A stretch of DNA of 64,000 nucleotides, taken from NCBI GenBank assembly GCA_000721375.1, contig JOGW01000008.1:372001-436000 (forward strand), in the 5' to 3' direction. This document shows positions 57,758 through 64,000 of the stretch, in pieces. Numbering within the stretch: the stretch's first letter is position 1; the number at the start of each line of letters is the position of its first letter. The translations under genes were made by a program, and so were the position numbers. Source of the DNA: Streptomyces sp. NRRL B-3428 (GTDB taxonomy: Bacteria > Actinomycetota > Actinomycetes > Streptomycetales > Streptomycetaceae). The notes below the pieces were generated by a model that saw nothing but the letters and a program-made list of their open reading frames with translations, was not told the origin of the DNA and did no database searches.

Positions 57758-58918
57758 GTGCGTATCACGGGAATCAGCACTCACGTCGTCGGGACTCCCT
57801 GGCGCAACCTCACCTATGTTCTCGTCCACACCGACGAGGGCCTCACCGGTGTCGGTGAGACCCGCATGCTCGGCCACACGGACGCGCTCATCGGGTATCT
57901 GCGCGAGGCCGAGGCCAACCACATAGCCGGATCCGACCCGTTCGCCATCGAAGACCTCGTCCGTCGCATGAAGTACGGCGACTACGGGCGGGCCGGCGAG
58001 ATCGTGATGTCCGGTATCGCCGTGATCGAGATGGCCTGCTGGGACATCAAGGGCAAGGCGCTCGGCGTTCCCGTGTGGCAGCTGCTCGGCGGCAAGGTCA
58101 CCGACAAGGTGAAGGCGTACGCCAACGGCTGGTACACGACGGAGCGGACCCCGGAGGCGTACCACAAGGCCGCACAGACGGTCATGGAGCGCGGATACAA
58201 GGCGCTCAAGATCGACCCGTTCGGCACCGGGCACTTCGAGCTGGATCATGAGCAGAGCCTGTACGCGGTGTCGCTGATCGAGGCCGTAAGGGATGCGATC
58301 GGGCCCGACGCCGAGCTGATGCTGGAGATGCACGGCCGCTTCTCCCCCTCGACCGCGGTGCGGCTCGCGAAGGACCTGGCCCCGTTCAAGCCGGCCTGGC
58401 TGGAGGAGCCGGTGCCGCCGGAGAACCTCAAGGCCCTGGAGAAGGTGGCCGCGAAGGTGGACATACCGGTCGCCACGGGCGAGCGGATCCATGACCGCAT
58501 CGAGTTCCGCGAGCTCTTCGAGAGCCAGGCCGTGGACATCATCCAGCCGGACGTCGGCCACATCGGCGGCATCTGGGAGACCCGTAAGCTCGCCGCCACC
58601 GCCGAGACCCACTACATGCTGGTCGCGCCGCACAACGTGGGCGGGCCCGTACTCACCTCGGCCTCACTCCAAGTCGGCTTCACCTCGCCGAACTTCAAGA
58701 TCCTCGAGCACTTCAACGACTTCGCGGACGCGGACATCAAGAAGGTCGTCAAGGGTGCGCCCGAGGTGGTCGACGGATACTTCCACCTGTCCGACGCACC
58801 GGGCCTCGGTGTCGAGCTCGACATCGACGCGGCCGCCGAGTTCCCGCAGCAGCAGGCCCGGTTCGACCTGTGGGCCGAGGGCTGGGAGCAGCGCAAGCCG
58901 AAGGGTGCGCAGAAGTGA
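57758..58918 (+). CDS. Enolase-superfamily sugar acid dehydratase (MR/MLE family)
   Basis: A 386-residue TIM-barrel enzyme of the mandelate racemase/galactonate dehydratase type. The capping domain is RITGISTHVVGTPWRNLTYVLV. Barrel residues include YKALKIDPFG (Lys motif), LMLEMHGRFSP, WLEEPVPPENL and ATGERIHDR as metal ligands, DVGHIGGI, and the APHNVGGP histidine. All catalytic positions are filled, unlike the enolase-family protein at 16.6 kb. It probably dehydrates an aldonate made by the lactonase. GTG 57758 follows AGGGGCAACTGCC. Operon with the zinc dehydrogenase (GTGA overlap). Which sugar acid is unknown. Confidence 0.88.
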   Translation: MRITGISTHVVGTPWRNLTYVLVHTDEGLTGVGETRMLGHTDALIGYLREAEANHIAGSDPFAIEDLVRRMKYGDYGRAGEIVMSGIAVIEMACWDIKGKALGVPVWQLLGGKVTDKVKAYANGWYTTERTPEAYHKAAQTVMERGYKALKIDPFGTGHFELDHEQSLYAVSLIEAVRDAIGPDAELMLEMHGRFSPSTAVRLAKDLAPFKPAWLEEPVPPENLKALEKVAAKVDIPVATGERIHDRIEFRELFESQAVDIIQPDVGHIGGIWETRKLAATAETHYMLVAPHNVGGPVLTSASLQVGFTSPNFKILEHFNDFADADIKKVVKGAPEVVDGYFHLSDAPGLGVELDIDAAAEFPQQQARFDLWAEGWEQRKPKGAQK

Positions 58919-59919
58919 GCGCATCGGTCGTGATCGACGCGCCGGGCGAGCACCGCCTCGTCCCGCACGAGCCCCGGCCGCCCGAGGCCGGCCAGGCGCT
59001 GGTGCGCGTCCACGCCGTGGGCATCTGCGGCAGCGACCGCGAGGTGTACCAGGGCAACCGACCCGAGGGATATGTCTGTTACCCGCTGACGCCCGGACAC
59101 GAGTGGTCGGGCACGGTCGAGGCTGTGGGCGCAGGTGTGCCGGCGGAGCTCGTCGGCCGCAAGGTCGTCGGCGAGGGCTTCCGCAACTGCCAGGTCTGCG
59201 ACCGCTGTCACGCGGGCGAGACAACGTTGTGCACGGCCGGCTACGAGGAGACCGGGTTCACGCAGCCCGGCGCGATGGCGGCCACGCTCACGTTGCCGGC
59301 CCGCCTCCTGCACGTACTCACCGACGACTCCGACCTCACGGCGGCCGCCCTCCTTGAACCGGCCGCCTGTATCGCGGCCGCCGCGATCAAGGCGAACGCA
59401 CGGCCCGGTGAGCGGGTCGCGGTGGTCGGCACCGGCACGCTCGGGATGTTCGCCGTCCAGTTCCTGAAGGCGGGCTCCCCCGCCGAGCTGCTGGTCGTCG
59501 GCACCCGCGGCGACCGCGAGGCACTGTCGCGGCAGTACGGCGCCACCGACTTCCGTACGAAGGACCAGCCGCTCCCCGACGACTTCGACGTCGTCATCGA
59601 GACCGCGGGCTCGGCGTCCGCCGCGCGCACGGCGGCATCCCTGCTCAGGCGCGGCGGCCGCCTGGTCCTCACCGGCATCCCGGCGCCGGGCGCCGACGGG
59701 CTCGACCCGACCGACCTGGTCGTACGGCAGCTGGAGGTGCACACCGTCTTCGGCGCACCGCCCGCCGCCTGGGCGCACACCGTGCGCGTCTTCGGCGCCG
59801 GACTGCTCGATCCGCTGCCCCTGGTCACGCATGAGCTCCCACTGACCGGGTTCGCCGAGGCCATCGATCTTGTCGGCTCGGGCGACCCCAAGGTCGGCAA
59901 GGTCCTGCTCCGCCCCTGA
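58915..59919 (+). CDS. Zinc-dependent alcohol/sugar dehydrogenase (MDR family)
   Basis: A 334-residue medium-chain dehydrogenase. Catalytic zinc ligands are in VGICGSDREVYQG (Cys) and PGHEWSG (His, Glu). Four structural-zinc cysteines lie in NCQVCDRCHAGETTLC. The cofactor motif is VVGTGTLGMFAVQ. It oxidises a sugar or 2-keto-3-deoxy-acid hydroxyl with NAD(P). Its GTG start overlaps the dehydratase stop. With the lactonase and dehydratase it suggests a non-phosphorylating pathway for a pentose or deoxyhexose. Confidence 0.9.
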   Translation: MSASVVIDAPGEHRLVPHEPRPPEAGQALVRVHAVGICGSDREVYQGNRPEGYVCYPLTPGHEWSGTVEAVGAGVPAELVGRKVVGEGFRNCQVCDRCHAGETTLCTAGYEETGFTQPGAMAATLTLPARLLHVLTDDSDLTAAALLEPAACIAAAAIKANARPGERVAVVGTGTLGMFAVQFLKAGSPAELLVVGTRGDREALSRQYGATDFRTKDQPLPDDFDVVIETAGSASAARTAASLLRRGGRLVLTGIPAPGADGLDPTDLVVRQLEVHTVFGAPPAAWAHTVRVFGAGLLDPLPLVTHELPLTGFAEAIDLVGSGDPKVGKVLLRP

Positions 59920-59949
59920 GTCCCCTCTTCGCACCACCCCCTCAAGGCC

Positions 59950-59994
59950 GTACGGCGGTACCCGGAAGTCCTGACGGCCCGGCTGCCGCCGTAC
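59950..59994. terminator. Inverted repeat after the dehydrogenase gene
   Basis: GTACGGCGG (59950-59958) and CCGCCGTAC (59986-59994), a 9-bp stem with a long 27-base loop, 30 bases after the stop. It is a weak terminator candidate separating this operon from the U32/chvE unit. Confidence 0.35.
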
Positions 59995-60032
59995 CCCGAA
60001 CCAGGGGCGTACTCCGCCCAAGAACTCGAATG

Positions 60033-60049
60033 CTGTCCGAAATTTCGAA
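60033..60049. promoter_or_regulatory. IclR-type operator copy 3 (before the U32-like gene)
   Basis: CTGTCCGAAATTTCGAA lies 12 bases before the GTG at 60062, covering the ribosome-site side of the leader. Its centre CGAAATTTCG is a perfect palindrome, making it the best copy of the motif. Confidence 0.72.
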
Positions 60050-60061
60050 CATGGGAGTCCT

Positions 60062-61045
60062 GTGACCGCCCCGTCATCACCCCGCCGACCCGGAGCCGAA
60101 GCACTGGCCCGGCTCGGGCACGCCGTGCCCGCTCTGGACACGGCCGACACCTCACCGCACACGTTCCCCGACGGTGGCACCTGGCGCACCGAGATCCCCT
60201 CCGTCGAAGGCCCCGAGGCGCTCTCCGTAGTACTCAAGGAGAGCTCGCGCCTCGACGTCCCGATCCACCGCATCAGCCAGGGCAGCGGCATCTGGATGCT
60301 GTCCGACGCCGAGATCACCGAGATGGTGGAGTCGACCGGCGAACGCGATATCGAGCTCTGTCTGTTCACCGGCCCGCGCGGCACCTGGGACACCGGCGCC
60401 TCGGTGCGCACCGACTCCCGCGGTGCGGGCCTGCGCGCCCGCGGCCACGACGCCCTGGCCGGATGCGTCGAAGACGCCGTCCGGGCAACGGAGTTGGGCG
60501 TCAAGTGCCTGCTCGTCGCCGACGAGGGCGTCCTGTGGACCCTGCACCGCGCCCGCCTCGAAGGGGTCATCCCCGCCGACACCACGCTCAAGGTCTCCGC
60601 ACTGATCGGCCCGGTCAACCCGGCCTCGTACGCGGTCTACGAACAGCTCGGCGCGGACTCGCTCAACGTCCCCTCCGACCTGACGCTCGACCATCTCACC
60701 GAGATCCGCCGGGTCTCCGGCGCACCGATGGACATGTACATCGAGGCGCCCGACGACCTCGGCGGCTACATCCGGATGTACGAGGTCGCCGAGCTCATCC
60801 GGCGCGGCGCACCGCTCTACCTCAAGTTCGGCCTGTCGAAGACCCCTGGGATCTACCCGTACGGGGCGCATCTGCGCGATCTCACCCTCGCCACGGCCCG
60901 CGAGCGCGTCCGCCGCGGCCGCCTCGCGCTCGATCTGCTCGCCCGGCACGGGGCGGACGGCGGGATGTCGCCGCTCGGCTCGCGCCTGCCCGGCGAGTTG
61001 AACCGCTTCACCGCACCTGACGCCGGAACCACCACCGCACCGTAA
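60062..61045 (+). CDS. U32-peptidase-like TIM-barrel protein in a sugar operon
   Basis: A 327-residue cytosolic protein I place only loosely. The barrel-like pattern ([65 protein letters not shown]) resembles U32-family proteins, which include peptidases and hydroxylation factors. No clear U32 cysteine or metal cluster is seen, so a peptidase activity is doubtful. Its place, under an IclR-type operator and 53 bases before chvE, suggests a sugar-catabolic enzyme such as an aldolase or lyase. The GTG at 60062 has GGGAGTCC upstream. Confidence 0.6.
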   Translation: MTAPSSPRRPGAEALARLGHAVPALDTADTSPHTFPDGGTWRTEIPSVEGPEALSVVLKESSRLDVPIHRISQGSGIWMLSDAEITEMVESTGERDIELCLFTGPRGTWDTGASVRTDSRGAGLRARGHDALAGCVEDAVRATELGVKCLLVADEGVLWTLHRARLEGVIPADTTLKVSALIGPVNPASYAVYEQLGADSLNVPSDLTLDHLTEIRRVSGAPMDMYIEAPDDLGGYIRMYEVAELIRRGAPLYLKFGLSKTPGIYPYGAHLRDLTLATARERVRRGRLALDLLARHGADGGMSPLGSRLPGELNRFTAPDAGTTTAP

Positions 61046-61098
61046 GCCCGCACGACCCCCGGCACCCGCACCGCCGACCCCCGTACAGACAAGGACTC

Positions 61099-62211
61099 AT
61101 GACCATGCGCAGCAGAATCTCCACCACGGCGGCGCTCGCCTCGCTCGCCCTGTGTCTTTCGCTCACCGCCTGCGGCCAGGACAGCGAGGGCGGCAGCGAC
61201 GAGAAGAAGGACCCGAAGGAGGCCACGGTCGGTATCGCCATGCCGACCAAGTCCTCCGAGCGCTGGATCTCGGATGGCGCGAATGTCGAGAAGGACCTCA
61301 AGGCCAAGGGGTACAAGACGAAGCTCGTGTTCGGCGAGGACAAGCCGGACCAGCAGGTCTCCCAGATCGAGGGCATGATCGCGCAGGGCGTGGACGCGCT
61401 GGTGATCGCCGCGATCGACAACAAGTCCCTCGACAGCGTCCTGCAGCAGGCCGCCGACGCCAAGATCCCGGTGATCTCCTACGACCGGCTGATCCTGGGC
61501 TCGAAGAACGTGGACTACTACGCGTCCTTCGACAACGAGAAGGTCGGCCGTCTTCAGGCCACCTACATCATCGAGCAGCTCGGCCTGGACAAGGGAGAGA
61601 AGGGCCCGTTCAACATCGAGCTGTTCGCCGGCTCCAACGACGACAACAACACCCGCTACTTCTTCGACGGCGCGATCAAGGAGCTGCAGCCGTACATCGA
61701 CAAGAAGCAGCTGGTCGTGCAGTCGGGTCAGACCCAGCTCAACCAGGTCACCACCCTGCGCTGGGACGGCGGCACCGCCCAGAAGCGCATGGACGACCTG
61801 CTGACCTCCTCGTACGGCGGCGACAAGCGCGTCGACGCGGTGCTCTCGCCGTACGACGGCATCTCCATCGGCATCCTCTCGGCGCTGCGCGGCGACGGCT
61901 ATGGCTCGAGCTCCAAGCCGTGGCCCGTGGTCACCGGGCAGGACGCCGAGGTCGCCTCGGTGAAGTCGATCATCGCGGGTGAGCAGCGCCAGACCGTCTA
62001 CAAGGACCTGCGCCAGCTCGCCGAGGTCGCCACGAACATGGTGGACGCCGCGCTCAACGGCAAGAAGCCCGAGGTCAACGACACGAAGTCGTACGACAAC
62101 GGCGCGAAGGTCGTGCCCTCGTACCTCCTGGACCCGGTCAGCGTCGACAAGGAGAACTACAAGAAGGAGCTGATCGACACCGGCTACTACAAGGAGAGCG
62201 ACCTCAACTAG
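61099..62211 (+). CDS. chvE: Multiple-monosaccharide ABC transporter substrate-binding lipoprotein
   Basis: A 370-residue CUT2-type periplasmic-like binding protein closest to ChvE/MmsE. The signal peptide ends in the lipobox LTAC (Cys25). The mature part has [76 protein letters not shown] and [20 protein letters not shown]. ChvE-type proteins bind L-arabinose, D-galactose, D-xylose, D-glucose and D-fucose. The ATG is just after AAGGACTC (a second ATG is six bases on). It is followed by mmsA and mmsB. Confidence 0.92.
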   Translation: MTMRSRISTTAALASLALCLSLTACGQDSEGGSDEKKDPKEATVGIAMPTKSSERWISDGANVEKDLKAKGYKTKLVFGEDKPDQQVSQIEGMIAQGVDALVIAAIDNKSLDSVLQQAADAKIPVISYDRLILGSKNVDYYASFDNEKVGRLQATYIIEQLGLDKGEKGPFNIELFAGSNDDNNTRYFFDGAIKELQPYIDKKQLVVQSGQTQLNQVTTLRWDGGTAQKRMDDLLTSSYGGDKRVDAVLSPYDGISIGILSALRGDGYGSSSKPWPVVTGQDAEVASVKSIIAGEQRQTVYKDLRQLAEVATNMVDAALNGKKPEVNDTKSYDNGAKVVPSYLLDPVSVDKENYKKELIDTGYYKESDLN

Positions 62212-62253
62212 CCGGTCCCGCCCATCACTCAAGGCAGACAGAAAGGCACGACC

Positions 62254-63822
62254 ATGGCGGGACCCGTCCTGGAAATGCGCTCGATCGTCAAGACCTTCCC
62301 CGGCGTCAAGGCGCTCTCGGACGTCACCCTGACCGTCCACCAGGGCGAGGTCCATGCCATCTGCGGGGAGAACGGCGCCGGCAAGTCGACCCTCATGAAG
62401 GTCCTCTCCGGCGTCCATCCGCACGGCAGTTACGCGGGGGACATCCTCTTCGAAGGGGAGGTCTGCCGGTTCGGCGACATCAGGGCGAGCGAGCAGCGCG
62501 GCATCGTGATCATCCACCAGGAGCTCGCCCTGGTGCCGTATCTCTCGCTCGCGGAGAACATCTTCCTCGGCAACGAGCACGCCACCCGTGGCGTCATCAA
62601 CTGGCGCGACACCCTGCGCCACGCCGGCGAGGTGCTGCGCCGGGTGGGTCTCGACGACCACCCGGAGACCCGCGTAGCCGACATCGGCGTGGGCAAGCAG
62701 CAGCTGGTGGAGATCGCCAAGGCGCTCTCCAAGAAGGTGAAGCTCCTGATCCTCGACGAGCCGACCGCGGCGCTCAACGACGAGGACAGCGGCAAACTCC
62801 TGGATCTGATCCTGGAGTTGAAGCAGCAGGGCATCACCTCGATCATCATCTCGCACAAGCTGAACGAGATCGCCCGGGTCGCCGACTCCGTGACGATCCT
62901 GCGCGACGGCCGCTCCATCGAGACGCTCGACGTGAAGGCGGCCGAGACCACCGAGGAGCGGATCATCAGCGGCATGGTGGGCCGCGACCTGGACCACCGT
63001 TTCCCCGAGCGCACCCCGCACACCCCCGAGGCGGGCGCCGCTCCCGCCCTGGAGATCCGCGACTGGACGGTGCGCCATCCGATCGACCGGGACCGCAAGG
63101 TCGTCGACAACGTCTCGCTGAACGTACGGCGCGGGGAGATCGTCGGCATCGCCGGCCTGATGGGCGCGGGCCGCACGGAGCTCGCGATGAGCGTCTTCGG
63201 GCGTACGTACGGTCGTTATGCGGGTGGCACGGTGCTCAGGGACGGCCGTGAGATCCGTACGAAGACGGTGCCCGAGGCGGTCGGCCACGGCATCGCGTAC
63301 GTGACCGAGGACCGCAAGCACTACGGCCTCAACCTCATCGACACCATCGGCCGCAATATCTCGCTCAGCGCCCTGTCCAAGGTCTCGCGGCGCGGCATCG
63401 TCGACGAGCACGAGGAGCGGCAGGTCGCCGAGGGCTATCGCACCAGCATGAACATCAAGGCGCCGACGGTCTTCGAGCAGGTCGGCAGGTTGTCGGGCGG
63501 CAACCAGCAGAAGGTCGTGCTCAGCAAGTGGATCTTCGCGGGCCCCGAGGTGCTGATCCTCGACGAGCCGACGCGCGGGATCGACGTCGGCGCGAAGTAC
63601 GAGATCTACACGGTGATCGACCAACTGGCCGCCCAGGGCAAGGCAGTTGTCTTCATCTCCTCCGAACTCCCCGAGCTGCTCGGCATGTGCGACCGCATCT
63701 ACACGATGTCCGCCGGCCGGCTCACCGGCGAGGTGTCACGGGCCGAGGCCACCCAGGAAGAGCTGATGCGTCGGATGACGAAGGCCGGCCAGGACGACAA
63801 GAACAAAGAGGTAGCGCGATGA
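62254..63822 (+). CDS. mmsA: Multiple-monosaccharide ABC transporter ATP-binding protein
   Basis: A 522-residue CUT2 ATPase with two cassettes, as in GguA/MmsA and RbsA. NBD1 has Walker [33 protein letters not shown], signature-region [15 protein letters not shown] and [18 protein letters not shown]2 has [26 protein letters not shown] and [13 protein letters not shown]. It powers monosaccharide import with ChvE and MmsB. Its stop overlaps the mmsB ATG (ATGA). Confidence 0.94.
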   Translation: MAGPVLEMRSIVKTFPGVKALSDVTLTVHQGEVHAICGENGAGKSTLMKVLSGVHPHGSYAGDILFEGEVCRFGDIRASEQRGIVIIHQELALVPYLSLAENIFLGNEHATRGVINWRDTLRHAGEVLRRVGLDDHPETRVADIGVGKQQLVEIAKALSKKVKLLILDEPTAALNDEDSGKLLDLILELKQQGITSIIISHKLNEIARVADSVTILRDGRSIETLDVKAAETTEERIISGMVGRDLDHRFPERTPHTPEAGAAPALEIRDWTVRHPIDRDRKVVDNVSLNVRRGEIVGIAGLMGAGRTELAMSVFGRTYGRYAGGTVLRDGREIRTKTVPEAVGHGIAYVTEDRKHYGLNLIDTIGRNISLSALSKVSRRGIVDEHEERQVAEGYRTSMNIKAPTVFEQVGRLSGGNQQKVVLSKWIFAGPEVLILDEPTRGIDVGAKYEIYTVIDQLAAQGKAVVFISSELPELLGMCDRIYTMSAGRLTGEVSRAEATQEELMRRMTKAGQDDKNKEVAR

Positions 63823-64000
63823 GTACGAATCTGACGGCTGATTCCTCGGCGGACCCCGCGGACGCGCCGCCCCCGTCCGGCGGCGAGCGCACGGGCAAGG
63901 CCCCCGGCGGGCTGCTCGGTCTGATGCTGACGGGTCTGCGCCGCAATATGCGCCAGTACGGGATGCTGATCGCGCTCGGTCTGATCGTGGCCCTGTTCAC
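63819..64000 (+). CDS. mmsB: Multiple-monosaccharide ABC transporter permease (partial, runs off the window)
   Basis: Only the first 60 residues are in the window. A hydrophilic Ser/Asp/Pro-rich tail (1-35) is followed by [21 protein letters not shown], the start of the first membrane helix and the typical opening of MmsB/GguB permeases. The ATG overlaps the mmsA stop. Order and coupling to chvE-mmsA support the assignment. Confidence 0.9.
   Translation, partial: MSTNLTADSSADPADAPPPSGGERTGKAPGGLLGLMLTGLRRNMRQYGMLIALGLIVALF

Noticed and set aside
60853..63624. A 923-codon minus-strand open frame
   Set aside because: It is the antisense of chvE and mmsA, which show complete family motifs on the plus strand.

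Overview
The window is a high-GC actinobacterial chromosome segment, almost certainly Streptomyces or a close relative. Codon third positions are nearly all G or C, GTG starts are common, genes overlap by four bases in operons, export signals are often twin-arginine, and cellulases carry family-2 cellulose-binding modules under a CebR-type operator. I see no rRNA, tRNA, phage, insertion sequence or CRISPR array. The left half is a mosaic of small housekeeping, stress and metabolic genes. The right half is a dedicated plant-cell-wall degradation region.

Left half. Positions 1-4500 hold two metallo-beta-lactamase-fold hydrolases, a DedA membrane protein, an aminotransferase-fold protein without the PLP lysine, and a small anchored surface protein. 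Positions 4600-8200 form a stress/signalling block: GAF-ANTAR protein, PAS/GAF sensor, SigB/SigF-type sigma factor and a CBS-domain protein. Then come an ABC-F ATPase, a PAP2-diacylglycerol kinase fusion, and a methyltransferase with a 5' hairpin. Positions 12606-16444 contain gvpL, gvpF and gvpO with no gvpA, followed by a transketolase gene split by one in-frame TAA. gvpO and the transketolase gene share a GTTT-N15-GGGCACCC promoter-like motif. Positions 16632-26000 hold an enolase-superfamily protein with altered active-site residues, a P-loop protein, a holin-like protein, a VOC protein, a DUF5107/TPR protein, an arginase-family gene frameshifted by a short palindromic repeat, methyltransferases, an acetyltransferase and small envelope proteins.

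Middle. Positions 25853-31909 are a peptide-degradation island. M55 D-aminopeptidase, M20, S9 and S66 peptidases lie in one tight operon, divergent from an aspartate/glutamate racemase, which points to D-amino-acid or peptidoglycan-peptide recycling. A VanZ-like protein and a small unknown protein follow.

Right half. Positions 33335-43295 are a rhamnogalacturonan-I locus: an ABC importer, a YesL-like protein, a PL26-type lyase and an acetylesterase on the minus strand, divergent from a PL11 lyase. The shared control region carries three palindromic operators. Positions 43414-49877 are a cellulase cluster (GH5-GH6 operon against a divergent GH48), with CebR-type boxes in front of both units. 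Positions 49958-55692 are an arabinan operon (solute-binding protein, two permeases, GH43, GH51). Positions 55861-64000 hold an IclR regulator with an SMP-30 lactonase, and divergently an enolase-family dehydratase, a zinc dehydrogenase, a U32-like protein and the ChvE-MmsA-MmsB monosaccharide importer, whose last gene runs off the window.

How they fit. Secreted enzymes cut cellulose, RG-I and arabinan. Binding-protein importers bring in oligosaccharides and monosaccharides, and an oxidative route (lactonase, dehydratase, dehydrogenase) probably feeds a sugar into central metabolism. A 17-bp CTGTCCG-type motif recurs at the arabinan operon and the U32/chvE unit, with related half-sites between iclR and the dehydratase gene, so one IclR protein may co-ordinate the whole 50-64 kb section. 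Two genes, transketolase and arginase, look freshly damaged.
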